A stretch of DNA of 64,000 bases from Candidatus Solirubrobacter pratensis (GCF_000425945.1 NZ_KE384482.1:114207-178206), one strand, 5' to 3'. Shown: positions 32,944 through 42,206, numbered from the stretch's first letter. The notes: generated by a model from the letters alone, not told the origin. Numbers and translations: made by a program.

Positions 32944-33615
32944 ATGTCCAGTGCCAAGCGCAAGATCGCCGCGAGCGCTGCCGGACTCGCCGTGCTCGCG
33001 GGAGCCGGTGGGGCGTATGCGGCGACGCAGCAGTCCTCGACCGCGACGCCGCCGGACCGCGCGGCTGAGCAGAAGGCGTTCCTCGACGACCTCGCCAAGC
33101 GCCTGAATGTCACGCGCGACAAGCTCGACGCGGCGCTCAAGGGCGCGGCGAGCGACCGCATCGACGCGGCGGTCGCCGCCGGGCGGCTGACCAAGGAGCA
33201 GGGCGACGAAGCCAAGAAGCGGATCGCGTCCGGTGGCGGCCTGGCGCCGCTCGGGCTGCGCGGCGGTGGAGGCCCCGGCTTCGGACACGGCCATGGCGCG
33301 CCCGGCCGGCCCGGATTCGGCTTCGGCCCCGGGATGTCGCTCAGCGCGGCCGCGAAGTTCCTCGGCCTCAGCGACGACCAGCTGCGCACGCAGCTGCGCG
33401 CCGGCAAGTCGCTGGCCGATCTCGTGAAGGACAAGGGCAAGACCACCGCGGACCTCAAGGCCGCGATGAAGTCCGCGATCACAGCGGAGCTCGACCAGGC
33501 CGTCAAGGACAACAAGCTCACGGCCGACCAGCGCACGAAGATCCTCGCCGGCATCGACCAGCGGCTGGACAGCCTGATCGCGAACTCGCCGCCCGGGCCG
33601 CCGCGCCACCCCTAG
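32944..33615 (+). CDS. Secreted helical protein with Gly/His-rich linker
   Basis: 223 residues. A signal peptide (AKRKIAASAAGLAVLAGAGGAYA) is followed by two helical segments with the same pattern: AFLDDLAKRLNVTRDKLDAA, and after a GGGGPGFGHGHGAPG linker LSAAAKFLGLSDDQLRTQLR. Each contains a helix-turn-helix-like KRL-N/LGL-D motif and a L-T-x-E/D-Q element. This two-lobe layout is common in Solirubrobacter-like genomes; no function is known. An upstream in-frame ATG at 32887 exists, but 32944 gives the proper signal peptide. Confidence 0.75.
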   Translation: MSSAKRKIAASAAGLAVLAGAGGAYAATQQSSTATPPDRAAEQKAFLDDLAKRLNVTRDKLDAALKGAASDRIDAAVAAGRLTKEQGDEAKKRIASGGGLAPLGLRGGGGPGFGHGHGAPGRPGFGFGPGMSLSAAAKFLGLSDDQLRTQLRAGKSLADLVKDKGKTTADLKAAMKSAITAELDQAVKDNKLTADQRTKILAGIDQRLDSLIANSPPGPPRHP

Positions 33616-33720
33616 TAGCCGGCGGGGAGGCGGGCAAAGCACGACGAGCCGGGCGAGCACGATCGCCATCGAGAGCCAGGCCGTGCGCATCCGCGCTCGA
33701 GATTAGGTTGGATACCGGTC

Positions 33721-34443
33721 ATGTCCGCCCGTGCCGCGCTGGTCACCGGAGCGTCCTCCGGTATCGGCCTCGCCATCGCCCATGTCCTCGGCGAGGAGGG
33801 CTACGGCCTCACCGTCGCCGCCCGCCGTCCCGACAAGCTCGAGGCCGCCGCGGAGGAGCTCCGCGGAGCCGGCTTCACCGTCGAGGCCGTTGCGGGCAAC
33901 ATGGCCGACGCCGACGACGTCGCCCGCGTGGTCGCCGCGCATCGCGAGCGCTTCGGCCGCCTCGACGTGCTGGTCAACGGCGCCGGAGTCGGCGTCGGAG
34001 CCGCCGTCGGGGAGATGCTCGACAAGCGCGTGGACCTCCAGCTGGACGTCAACCTCCGCGCCCCGATCCTCTTCTACCGCGAGACCGCCGACCTGCTCCG
34101 CGCCGCGGGAGCCGAGCACCGCAACGCGCTCGTGGTCAACCTCGCCTCGATCAGCGGCAAGTCAGGCCAGGCGTGGCTCTCGGTCTACTCGGCGACCAAG
34201 GCGGGCCTGATCGGCTTCACCCAGGCCATGAACCGGGAGCTTGCCGGCGAGGGCGTCAAGTCGGTCGCGCTCGCCCCCGGCTTCGTCGACACGCCGATGG
34301 CGGACTTCGTCAAGGAGGCGATCCCGGCGGAGGAGATGATCCGCACCTCCGACATCGCCGAGGCCGTCCGCTTCCTGCTGCGCCTCTCGCCGAACTGCGT
34401 CATCCCGGAGATCGTCTTCCAGCGCCCGAACGAGGCGCTCTGA
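33721..34443 (+). CDS. Short-chain dehydrogenase/reductase
   Basis: 240 residues. TGASSGIG (8-15), a dinucleotide-specificity AARRP, VNGAGV (with Gly replacing the second Asn of NNAG), the catalytic Ser in LASISGK, and Y-S-A-T-K. C-terminal GFVDTPMADF matches classical SDRs. Substrate unknown; NADP is favoured by the AARRP basic pair. It precedes the HD-GYP operon by 30 bp and could be its first gene. Confidence 0.88.
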   Translation: MSARAALVTGASSGIGLAIAHVLGEEGYGLTVAARRPDKLEAAAEELRGAGFTVEAVAGNMADADDVARVVAAHRERFGRLDVLVNGAGVGVGAAVGEMLDKRVDLQLDVNLRAPILFYRETADLLRAAGAEHRNALVVNLASISGKSGQAWLSVYSATKAGLIGFTQAMNRELAGEGVKSVALAPGFVDTPMADFVKEAIPAEEMIRTSDIAEAVRFLLRLSPNCVIPEIVFQRPNEAL

Positions 34444-34473
34444 ATCGCAGCAAGATCGGGGCATCGCGTCCGT

Positions 34474-35262
34474 TTGAGCCTCAGTAGGCTAATCCGCGCG
34501 TTGGAAGGCCCCGATGGTGACGACTTGAGCGCCGTTAACGAGGACACGGTCCCGACCCTGCGTGCACGCCTGCGGCAGACTGAGCAGGAGGCCGCTGCAC
34601 GCCAGCGGCAGCTCGAGCGCTATGCCGCGGACCTGCGCGAGGTCTTCAAGCAGGAGCGCTCACGCGCGCAGGAGCTGCGCCGCTCCTACCGCGCGACTGT
34701 CCGCGCGCTGTCCAACGCCGTCGAGGCGCGCGACGCGTACACGGGCAAGCATGCGGAGCGCGTCACCGCGTACGGGATGGAGCTCGCCCGCGCCGTCGGG
34801 CTCTCGATCGAGGAGTCGCCGCAGATCGAGTTCGGCTTCCTCCTCCATGACATCGGCAAGGTCGCGGTGCCGGACGCGATCCTGTTCAAGACCAGCAAGC
34901 TCACCGAGAAGGAGTACGCGCTGATCGCGCAGCACCCGGTCGTGGGCGCCGAGATCCTGCGCGACGTCGATTTCATCGGCGAGGGCAAGCTCGTCGTGCG
35001 CCACCACCATGAGCGCTGGGACGGGACCGGCTACCCCGACGGGCTCGTCGGCGAGGAGATCCCGCTCGCCGCGCGCGTGTTCGCGGTCGCCGACACGCTC
35101 GATGCGCTGACGACGGACCGCCCGTACCGCCCGGCGTCGGACTGGACGCAGGCGCGCGTCGAGATCCGGCGCTTCTCCGGCATGCAGTTCGACCCGTCGG
35201 TGGTCAGCGCCTTCGAGGCGATCCCGGACGAGGTGTTCGCCGGCCTGAGGGGCGCGCTGTGA
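34474..35262 (+). CDS. HD-GYP-type phosphohydrolase
   Basis: 262 residues from a TTG start. A coiled-coil N-terminus (about 28-78; ARLRQTEQEAAARQRQLERY) precedes the HD-GYP core: RDAYTGKHAERVTAYG, LLHDIGKVAVPD, HPVVGAEIL, and RHHHERWDGTGYPDG with the GYP motif. The metal-binding residues H, HD, H, HH and D are all visible. HD-GYP proteins hydrolyse cyclic di-GMP. The following gene encodes a single-domain response regulator overlapping by four bases (GTGA), a likely partner. Other TTG starts at 34501 and 34525 are possible. Confidence 0.82.
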   Translation: MSLSRLIRALEGPDGDDLSAVNEDTVPTLRARLRQTEQEAAARQRQLERYAADLREVFKQERSRAQELRRSYRATVRALSNAVEARDAYTGKHAERVTAYGMELARAVGLSIEESPQIEFGFLLHDIGKVAVPDAILFKTSKLTEKEYALIAQHPVVGAEILRDVDFIGEGKLVVRHHHERWDGTGYPDGLVGEEIPLAARVFAVADTLDALTTDRPYRPASDWTQARVEIRRFSGMQFDPSVVSAFEAIPDEVFAGLRGAL

Positions 35263-35633
35263 CGCGGACGATCCTGATCGTCGACGACGATCCGATGATC
35301 CGCAAGCTCATCGCCACCACGCTCGAGGACATCTCCGGCTACCGGCTGCAGGAGGCGGGCGACGGGCTCGAGGCGGTCGAGCGCGCGGTCCACGCGCGCC
35401 CGGAGATCGTCTTCCTCGACATCGACATGCCGCGGCTGAACGGGATCGAGGCCTGCCGCCGTCTGCGCTCGGACCCCGCGACGGCCGAGGCGACGATCGT
35501 GATGCTGACCGGCGACTCCGGCGACATCGCCGAGCGCGGCGCGCAGGACGCCGGCGCCGACCTGTTCCTGACCAAGCCGTTCTCGCCGCTGCACCTTCTG
35601 CGGCTGGTGGACCGGATCGGCGCCGCGCGTTGA
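35259..35633 (+). CDS. Single-domain response regulator (CheY-like)
   Basis: 124 residues, receiver domain only. Acidic pocket DDD at 9-11, phospho-acceptor Asp in VFLDIDMP, conserved Thr in MLTGDS, and Lys in FLTKPFSPL. Start GTG overlaps the HD-GYP stop, and its own stop overlaps the next start (TTGA). There is no adjacent histidine kinase, so the phosphoryl donor is elsewhere. It may control the HD-GYP protein in trans. Confidence 0.88.
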   Translation: MTRTILIVDDDPMIRKLIATTLEDISGYRLQEAGDGLEAVERAVHARPEIVFLDIDMPRLNGIEACRRLRSDPATAEATIVMLTGDSGDIAERGAQDAGADLFLTKPFSPLHLLRLVDRIGAAR

Positions 35634-36664
35634 GGCTCGGCCTCCACGTGGGCTACTGGGGGCTCGGGCTGAGCGCCTCCGAGCAGCTCTCGCTGGTGCT
35701 CGAGGCGGAGCGGCTCGGCTACGACTCGGTCTGGACCGCGGAGGCCTACGGCTCCGACGCCGCGACGATCCTCGCCTGGCTCGCGCAGGCGACGACGAAG
35801 ATCAAGCTCGGCAGCGCGATCTTCCAGATGCCGGGCCGCTCGGCGGCGATGACGGCGATGACCGCGGCGACGATCGACCAGCTCTCGGGCGGGCGGATGC
35901 TGCTCGGGATCGGAAGCTCCGGTCCGCAGGTCGCCGAAGGCTGGCACGGCCAGCGGTTCGCCCGCCAGCTGCAGCGCACGCGCGAGTATGTGGCGGTGGT
36001 GCGCATGGCCCTCGCGCGTGAGCGGGTCGAGTTCCACGGCGAGACGCTTCAGCTCCCGCTCCCGGACGGCCCGGGGAAGGCGCTCAAGCTCACGATCGCT
36101 CCCGCGCAGGAGCGGATGCCGATCTACGTCGCGGCGATCGGGCCGCGCAACACGGAGCTGACGGCGGAGATTGCCGACGGCTGGCTCCCGACGCTCTTCT
36201 CCCCCGAGCACGTGAGCGAGTTCCGGCCGCTGCTGGACGCCGGCTTCGCGCGCGGCGGCGTCGGGTACGACGCGTTCGACATCGCCCCGACCGTCAACGT
36301 GATGATCAGCGACGATCTCGACTCGGCGCGCGACGCCATGCGGCACTTCGTGGCGCTCTATGTGGGCGGCATGGGCTCGCGCAGGCAGAACTTCTACAAC
36401 GCGCTCGTGCGGCGCTACGGGTTCGAGGCCGCCGCCGAGAAGGTCCAGGATCTCTACCTGGAGGGTCGCACGGACGAGGCGGCCGCGGCGCTGCCGGGCG
36501 AGCTGATCGACACCGTGTCGCTCGTAGGCCCGGCGGATCGCGTCCGCGAGCGGCTGGGCGTGTACCGGGACGCGGGCGTCGGGACGCTGATCGTCTCGCC
36601 GATGGCTTGGTCCTTCGAGGAGCGGCTCGAGCAGCTGCGGCTCGTCGCCGAGCTCGCCGCGTGA
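35630..36664 (+). CDS. LLM-class flavin-dependent oxidoreductase (probably F420-dependent)
   Basis: 344 residues, luciferase-like TIM barrel. LVLEAERLGYDSVWTAEAYG, LGSAIFQMPGRSAAMTAMTA, LSGGRMLLGIGSSGPQVAEGWHG and PIYVAAIGPRNTELTAEIADGWLP are the conserved segments of the F420 branch. The cofactor assignment is by similarity. Starts with TTG overlapping the response-regulator stop; its stop overlaps the acetyltransferase start (GTGA). Confidence 0.86.
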   Translation: MRLGLHVGYWGLGLSASEQLSLVLEAERLGYDSVWTAEAYGSDAATILAWLAQATTKIKLGSAIFQMPGRSAAMTAMTAATIDQLSGGRMLLGIGSSGPQVAEGWHGQRFARQLQRTREYVAVVRMALARERVEFHGETLQLPLPDGPGKALKLTIAPAQERMPIYVAAIGPRNTELTAEIADGWLPTLFSPEHVSEFRPLLDAGFARGGVGYDAFDIAPTVNVMISDDLDSARDAMRHFVALYVGGMGSRRQNFYNALVRRYGFEAAAEKVQDLYLEGRTDEAAAALPGELIDTVSLVGPADRVRERLGVYRDAGVGTLIVSPMAWSFEERLEQLRLVAELAA

Positions 36665-37161
36665 TCGAGCGCCCGTTCCGCGCCGAGGACGCGGAGCCGC
36701 TCGCCGCGCTGGTGCGGGCGTGCGACGCGACATACCGCGACTGGCTTCCGGCCGGCTGGACGCCGCCTGAGGTCGGGGCGGACTGGGCCGCGCGGTTCGG
36801 CGACCCGGACCGCTGGTGCGTGGTCGTCGAGGACGCCGGCGAGGTCGTCGCGTTCGCGTCGTTCCGGCCGGCGCTCGACGAGCCGTCTCCCGGCGCCCCT
36901 GGGCCGTTGCTGCCCGGCGTCGCGCACGTCGGCGCGGTGTTCGTCGCGCCATCGCACTGGCGGCGCGGGATCGGTGCGCGGATGCTGGGGCTGGCCGAAG
37001 AGGAGATGCGCGCGCAGTCCTACGCGCGCGCGGTGCTGTGGACGCCGGACGGCGCTCCCGCCGAGCGGCTCTACACGGCGCTGGGCTGGGCCCGCGACGG
37101 GCGGCGGGCGTGGCATGACTGGGTCGGCGTGATGGTCGTGGGGTACGCGAAGGACCTATGA
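36661..37161 (+). CDS. GNAT-family N-acetyltransferase
   Basis: 166 residues. The acetyl-CoA loop is VGAVFVAPSHWRRGIGARML (motif A, R-x-x-G-x-G), followed by AVLWTPDGAPAERLYTALGW (motif B). Start GTG overlaps the LLM stop, and its stop overlaps the glycosyltransferase start (ATGA). Substrate unknown; the context suggests modification of the same small molecule handled by the LLM enzyme and glycosyltransferase. Confidence 0.87.
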   Translation: MIERPFRAEDAEPLAALVRACDATYRDWLPAGWTPPEVGADWAARFGDPDRWCVVVEDAGEVVAFASFRPALDEPSPGAPGPLLPGVAHVGAVFVAPSHWRRGIGARMLGLAEEEMRAQSYARAVLWTPDGAPAERLYTALGWARDGRRAWHDWVGVMVVGYAKDL

Positions 37162-38336
37162 GGGTCTTCCTCGGGGCGTTCGGCGACCCGGGCCATGCGT
37201 TCCCGATGCTTGCGCTCGGCGAGGCGCTGGTCGCGGCCGGGCATGAGGTGGGAATCCAGACGTGGCGGCGCTGGGAGCCGTCGGCGGTCGCGGGTGGGAT
37301 GACGTTCGCCGCGGCGCCGGAATATCAGGTGTTCCCGACGCGCGAGCGGCCGCTGAAGCCCTACGCGGCCGCGGTGCGGGCGGCGTCGGAGACGGTGCCG
37401 TTCGTCGTCTCGTTCGCTCCCGACATCGCGGTCTCCGACATCCTGACGCCCGCGCCGGCACTGGCCGCGGAGCTCTGCGGCGTCCCCGTGGCGACGCTCG
37501 TGCCGCACCTACACCCGTGGGTCCCGCCGGGATTCCCGCCGTTCTCGATCGGCGCGCGGCTGCCGCGGACGCGCGTGGGCTCGCGACTGTGGCGGTTGAC
37601 CGACGGGCTGGTCGCGCGCGGGCTCCAACAGGGGCGGCGGGAGTTCAACGAGTCGCGCGCGCGGCTCGGGCTTGCTCCGCTGGATTGGGTCCACACCGGG
37701 CTGTCGCGGGAGCTGACGATGATCGCCACGTTCCCGCAGCTCGAGTACCCGCGCGACTGGGAGCCGTGGCTGCGGGTCGTGGGGCCGCTGATGTGGGAGC
37801 CGCCGGGGCCGGCGGTCTCTCCGCCGGAGGGCGAAGGCCCCGTCGTCCTGATCGCGCCATCGACGGCGCAGGACCCGAAGCGGCGGCTGCTCCAGGCGGC
37901 GCTCGAGGGCCTCGCGGACGAGCCCGTGCGGGTGCTCGCGAGCACGAACGGCGATGCCTCCCTCCCGGCGCCGGCCAACGCGCGGCTCGTGCCGTGGATG
38001 TCCTATGCGAAGACGATGCCGCAGTGCGACCTGGTGGTGTGCAGCGGCGGGCACGGGACGCTCGTGCGGGCGCTGGCGTCCGGCTGCCCGGTGGTGCTGT
38101 GTCCGGCGGGCGGCGACATGGCCGAGAACGGCGCGAGGATCGACTGGGCCGGCCTGGGCGTGCGGCTGCCGCTGCGGTTCTGCACGCCGGCCGGCGTGCG
38201 GCTCGCCGTCCGGCGCGCGCTGGCGCGGCGCGGCGCGCGGCGGCGGGCCGGGGCTCTCGCCGCCTGGGCGGCGTCGCACCCCGGCCCCGCACGCGCGGTC
38301 GCCGAGCTCGAGTCGTGGGCTAACCGGCGCGCTTGA
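37158..38336 (+). CDS. UGT/MGT-type glycosyltransferase (GT1-like)
   Basis: 392 residues, GT-B fold. The N-terminal acceptor domain begins MRVFLGAFGDPGHAFPMLALG; the donor domain shows VPWMSYAKTMPQCDLVVCSGGHGTLVRAL and a CPAGGDMAENGARIDWAGLG loop, matching the glycosyltransferase motif that binds the UDP-sugar diphosphate (the H-G-T of SGGHGT). Such enzymes glycosylate lipids, antibiotics or hydrophobic metabolites. Last gene of the five-gene overlapping operon. Its end overlaps the convergent ABC permease gene by 17 bp. Confidence 0.88.
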   Translation: MRVFLGAFGDPGHAFPMLALGEALVAAGHEVGIQTWRRWEPSAVAGGMTFAAAPEYQVFPTRERPLKPYAAAVRAASETVPFVVSFAPDIAVSDILTPAPALAAELCGVPVATLVPHLHPWVPPGFPPFSIGARLPRTRVGSRLWRLTDGLVARGLQQGRREFNESRARLGLAPLDWVHTGLSRELTMIATFPQLEYPRDWEPWLRVVGPLMWEPPGPAVSPPEGEGPVVLIAPSTAQDPKRRLLQAALEGLADEPVRVLASTNGDASLPAPANARLVPWMSYAKTMPQCDLVVCSGGHGTLVRALASGCPVVLCPAGGDMAENGARIDWAGLGVRLPLRFCTPAGVRLAVRRALARRGARRRAGALAAWAASHPGPARAVAELESWANRRA

Positions 38337-39152
38337 GCTTCCCGGTCCGCTTGGCGTAGCGCTCGCCCGCCCGGAAGGTGGCGAGGCCGAGCGGGATCGA
38401 CAGCGCGCCGATCGCGATCAGCGGGATCAGGTCGTCCGCCGTGACGCCCTGGCCGTCGAGCACCGCGCCGCGGATGCCCTCGAGCGCGTACGTCGCCGGG
38501 CTGATCGTCGAGATCCACTGCATCCACTGCGGCATCACGTCGACCGGGTAGTAGACGCCCGAGACGACCAGCAGCATGCCCTGGGCGACGAAGCCGAGCT
38601 GCGCGCCCTTCTCCGGCGAGATCAGCGGGAGGACCGCGGTGATCATGCCGACGCCGACGAAGCTGACCGACGCCGTCGCCAGCAGGATCAGCGCCGCCGC
38701 CCAGTTCGCGTCGGGGAATGCGAGCCCGAAGAACAGCGCGACGACGGCGAACAGCAGCGCCGTCCGGATCACGCCGTAGAGCACGGCGAAGGCGCCCATG
38801 CCCAGCAGGTGCACGGCGCGGCTGAGCGGCGCCATGAACGTGTACTCGATCGTCCCTTCCCAGCGCTCCCACGCGACGGTCTCGGTCAGGACCTCGAACA
38901 CGATCCGAGGTAGGACCAGATCACTGCGCCGATCAGCAGGATCGTCGTCTGGCGCTCCACGTCCAGCGTGCCCCCGCCGGCCTGGACGCCGTCGGCGATG
39001 AACACCACCGTGAGCGTGTTCGCGATCGTCCAGACGAAGAACGCGAGCTCCCACCATCCGTAGCGCTTCACGAGGTACGCGTTGCGCTCGACGATCCCGA
39101 GCAGCGCGATGCTCTGCAGGCGTGCGGCCTGGAGCGCGCCGCCGCCGGTCAT
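38320..39152 (-). pseudogene. ABC-2-type permease with a one-base frameshift
   Basis: The N-terminal part is read from ATG 39152 (LLGIVERNAYLVKRYGWWEL, several TM helices) to IWSYLGS, where the frame breaks near 38904-38907. The remainder (IVFEVLTETVAWERWEGTIE, further TM helices, YAKRTGKLKRAG) continues in the next frame to a stop at 38320. Inserting one base (e.g. CTCGG-C-ATCGTG) restores a normal ABC-2 permease of about 277 residues. It may be a true mutation or a sequencing error in a G/C-rich spot. ATG overlaps the ATPase stop (ATGA). Confidence 0.78.
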
Positions 39153-39991
39153 CGGGCCGCCTCGGGCGCCACCGGCACCGCCGCCCGGCGCGATCGCCGT
39201 CTGGCGCGCGTCTTCCTCGGCGCCCATGACGCGGCCTCCTGGTCTTCTTCGTCGTCCAACTCCCGGCCCGTGGCCGCCAGGAACGCCTCCTCCAGCGTCC
39301 GCGCGCCGTAGTGCCGTCGCAGCGCGGACGGCGTGTCCAGCGCGAGCAGCCGGCCGCGGTCGAGGATCCCGACCCGGTCCGCGAGCGCGTCCGCCTCGCC
39401 CATGTCGTGCGTGCACAGCAGCGTCGTGGTGTCGTGCTCGGATCGCATGCGCATGATGAACTCGCGCACCTCCAGCTTCGAGCGCGGGTCGAGCCCCGTC
39501 GTCGGCTCATCGAGCAGCAGCAGCGTCGGCGACGTCAGCAGCGCACGGGCGAGCGCGACCTTCTGCTGCATCCCGCGGCTGAGGTCCTCCATCGGGTTTT
39601 TCGCGCGCTTGGCCGGGAACCCGACCGCCTGCAGGATCTCCGGCACGCGCCTGCGCGTGTGCCCGGGCGTCAGGCCGTAGAAGCGGGCGGCGTAGCTCAG
39701 GTTCTCCGCCGCGGACATGCGCTTGAAGAACGACGCCTCGACCGAGACCCGGTTGACGAGCCGCCGCACGGCCCGCTCCTCGCGCACGACGTCATGGCCG
39801 AACACCCGCGCCTGCCCCTGCTCGTGCAGCAGCAGCGTGGCGAGCACCCGCACCAGCGTGGACTTCCCCGACCCGTTCTGGCCCAGCACGGCCACGCACT
39901 CGCCCCGGCCGACGGTCAGCGACACGCGATCCAGGGCCAGGCGGCCGCGGGAGAACGATTTGACGAGATCGACAATCTCTACTGCGAACAC
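39149..39991 (-). CDS. ABC transporter ATPase subunit
   Basis: 280 residues. Walker A GQNGSGKST (about 36-44), Q-loop region, signature SRGMQQKVALARALL (a variant with M-Q-Q), Walker B LLLLDEPTTGLDP and the switch H in CTHDMGEADAL. A C-terminal extension (about 245-280) is rich in Glu then Arg. It partners with the frameshifted ABC-2 permease, forming an exporter of the drug or polysaccharide type. GTG 39991 follows AAGGAG with 7-nt spacing. Confidence 0.9.
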   Translation of the reverse strand: MFAVEIVDLVKSFSRGRLALDRVSLTVGRGECVAVLGQNGSGKSTLVRVLATLLLHEQGQARVFGHDVVREERAVRRLVNRVSVEASFFKRMSAAENLSYAARFYGLTPGHTRRRVPEILQAVGFPAKRAKNPMEDLSRGMQQKVALARALLTSPTLLLLDEPTTGLDPRSKLEVREFIMRMRSEHDTTTLLCTHDMGEADALADRVGILDRGRLLALDTPSALRRHYGARTLEEAFLAATGRELDDEEDQEAASWAPRKTRARRRSRRAAVPVAPEAAR

Positions 39992-40386
39992 GGCGATGCT
40001 CCTTGACAAAGACGGAAAGGTGGGCAGGGTCGACCGTCCGGGGCGGAGCCCGGCTCTGTCCTGCGGGGACCTAACCGTGGAGGCGCATCGGTGCCGAACG
40101 TACCACGGCGCGGGCCGGGACGCGCGTTCCCGCCGTCGCCCCCAGGCGGCGGGGTTCGAACCCGGCGTGGTGAGCCGGTGGGACCGTCGCAGCCGCGGCG
40201 AGGCACGCCCGCGGTGTTCACCCCGGGCGTCGCGCCGTCGCACGCGCCGTGAGATGCCGGCGCGCGGGCATCTCCTCGGTCACGACGCGGCGGCGGCCTG
40301 GCCGGCTGGGCCGCGGCCCTCGACCACCGCTCGGTCCCCGTGGGCCCGGGATCGCTCGGGCTACCGGAAGCTGCCCGCCCGCGCGA
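39992..40386. other. Gene-free stretch
   Basis: About 395 bp between the ATPase start and the glycoside-hydrolase-like gene stop. Only Arg/Pro-rich shadow frames are found; the ATPase promoter should lie here, but no good -10/-35 pair was seen. Confidence 0.35.
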
Positions 40387-41733
40387 TCACGAGCCGATCG
40401 GGGCTACCGGCAGGGCGGTCCGGTAGAGGACTCCGCCGCCCGCGGGCAGCGCAGCGCCGACCGCCGTCGCGCTGCCGGCCGCGCTGACGGCCGACCACGT
40501 GCCGGAGGGGCCGAGGCGCTCGAGCGGCGAGGTCCCCGTGGCGACCTGGAGCGTCGCGGTGCGCGCCGTTTCGGCGTCGCGGTTGGTCACCAGCGTGTAG
40601 AGGTAGGTGCCGTCGTCGAAGACCCCGATCGTGAGCGGCGTCGAGCCGTCGACCCGGACCGGGGCGCCGACGGGCCGCGCGATCGCGCCCGCCACGGGCT
40701 TCCCATTCTGGAACGTGTAGCGGTTCGTCGCCCCGAGCAGCGCCTGCCCGATCGACTGCAACTGCGCGTTGACGTCGGTGATCTCCGAGTACTGCGAGGT
40801 CTGCGTCCCGGCGCCGTCGATGATCGCCTCGCCCCAGTTGTCGGGATCCTCGAGGCCGACCGTCCAGTAGGTGAAGAACATCACGCCCTTGCCACCGTAG
40901 GCCAGCGTCTGCATGCCCTCCCACAGCTTCTGCGCCTGCGTGGGCTGGTCGTAGGAGAGGTGTCGCGTCGAGAGCACGATCTGCCAGAACGGGACGCCGT
41001 GGGCGGCCGCCGCGTCACGCGCGGCGGCCAGGTTGGTGAAGAACCCGTCCGTCGGGTAGTGGTCGTAGCTCAGCAGCGATATGCCGGACGTGCCGAGGTA
41101 CTGGTCGAGGTACGTCGCATAGTCGCTCACGCCCAGCTGGCCGGGCGTCGCGAAGTCGGGGATCACATTGACGTAGGCCGGGTGCTCGGGATCACGCGCG
41201 CGCAGGTACGAGACGACCGCGCCGACCCGGGAGAAGGCGTCCGTCGACGGCTCGTCTCCAAGGTAGTAGCCGCCGAGGGCGGGATACGAGGCGTAGTCGG
41301 CGAGCACCTGGTCGAGCTGCGCCGTGCTCCCGCCGGCAACGGCGTCCGTGAGGCGCTGGTCGGAGACGATCACCTTGATGCCGGCCTGCTGGGCGGCCGT
41401 CAGCACGCGCTGATTGGTAGCGGTGTCGTACGGCGGTTCGCAGGGCGGCGAGGCCATGTTGAAGCCGGCGGCCTTGATCTCGGCCATCCGCGCGGCGGCG
41501 GCGGCCGCGTCGGCGACGAACGCCCTGGGCGGGCCGCACCAGAAGCCGATCGGCAGCTGGCCCGGCGGCGCCAGGCCCGCGCGCGCCGGAGCCGCCGCCC
41601 ACAGCGCTACGAGCGCGCACACGAGCGCGGCGAGGCGGACGGCGCGCACACCGCGGCGCCGAGGGCAGCAATCGAGTTCGGCCGGACCGGTCGCCGCAGC
41701 GCGCATCCATCCTCCCCGCGGATTCGTTGACAT
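40387..41733 (-). CDS. Secreted glycoside-hydrolase-like protein
   Basis: 448 residues. A basic N-terminus and hydrophobic LAALVCALVALWAAAPARAG indicate export. The mature protein is a (beta/alpha)8-type domain: PIGFWCGPPRAFV, a GGYYLGDEPS motif with a likely acid/base Glu on a beta strand, VNVIPDF, LLSYDHYPTDGF and GGKGVMFFTYWTVG, then a C-terminal beta-sandwich (about 350-448). The GDEP pattern resembles GH42-like or GH2-like enzymes acting on plant or microbial polysaccharides; the family is uncertain. ATG 41733 used; M at 41706 is an alternative. Confidence 0.72.
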   Translation of the reverse strand: MSTNPRGGWMRAAATGPAELDCCPRRRGVRAVRLAALVCALVALWAAAPARAGLAPPGQLPIGFWCGPPRAFVADAAAAAARMAEIKAAGFNMASPPCEPPYDTATNQRVLTAAQQAGIKVIVSDQRLTDAVAGGSTAQLDQVLADYASYPALGGYYLGDEPSTDAFSRVGAVVSYLRARDPEHPAYVNVIPDFATPGQLGVSDYATYLDQYLGTSGISLLSYDHYPTDGFFTNLAAARDAAAAHGVPFWQIVLSTRHLSYDQPTQAQKLWEGMQTLAYGGKGVMFFTYWTVGLEDPDNWGEAIIDGAGTQTSQYSEITDVNAQLQSIGQALLGATNRYTFQNGKPVAGAIARPVGAPVRVDGSTPLTIGVFDDGTYLYTLVTNRDAETARTATLQVATGTSPLERLGPSGTWSAVSAAGSATAVGAALPAGGGVLYRTALPVAPIGS

Positions 41734-42071
41734 CGCCGCGCCGGTTGCGAGGCGTCGTCAGCGGGCGGATGACGACGTGTCCGGCGTTGTTCGCCGAGGC
41801 TAATGCCCGCCGCGGGATCGCGGGCGCAGACCCTGCCCAAGTGGGCGGGCGCCGCGCCGCCGGCCGTCCGGGACCTGACTTCACCGAGGAGCGGCGGCCC
41901 GCGGCAGAGTCTCCGAGCCCACCGCGACGCTGCTCGAACGCTCGCGGCGCCTCGCTACCAGCCAGGCCATCTCGCAGCTCACGAGCGTCGACCGCCGGCA
42001 CGGGGCGCTGCTGAGGCACTTCGCCGAGCGGGTCTGGCGCGCGATGGCCGCTGCGACCTCAGCAAGGAGCA
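41734..42071. other. Gene-free stretch
   Basis: About 340 bp upstream of the glycoside-hydrolase-like gene and beyond the tRNA terminator. No gene, dyad or repeat recognised. Confidence 0.35.
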
Positions 42072-42106
42072 AGCCCCACATCCAGGCACCGGCAGGATGT
42101 GGGGCT
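42072..42106 (-). terminator. Intrinsic-type terminator after tRNA-Asn
   Basis: AGCCCCACATCC (42072-42083) and GGATGTGGGGCT (42095-42106) are exact reverse complements, a 12-bp stem with an 11-nt loop, starting 3 nt beyond the tRNA 3' end. The downstream T content on the minus strand is low (TTGCTCCTT), as often in actinobacteria. Confidence 0.75.
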
Positions 42107-42109
42107 CGA

Positions 42110-42182
<73 letters not shown>

Positions 42183-42206
42183 CCGACGTCGCGCGCGGCG
42201 ACGCGC

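Noticed and set aside
37509..38279. A 256-codon minus-strand frame opposite the glycosyltransferase gene
   Set aside because: Shadow frame with Arg/Pro-rich content; the plus strand has the full GT1 signature.
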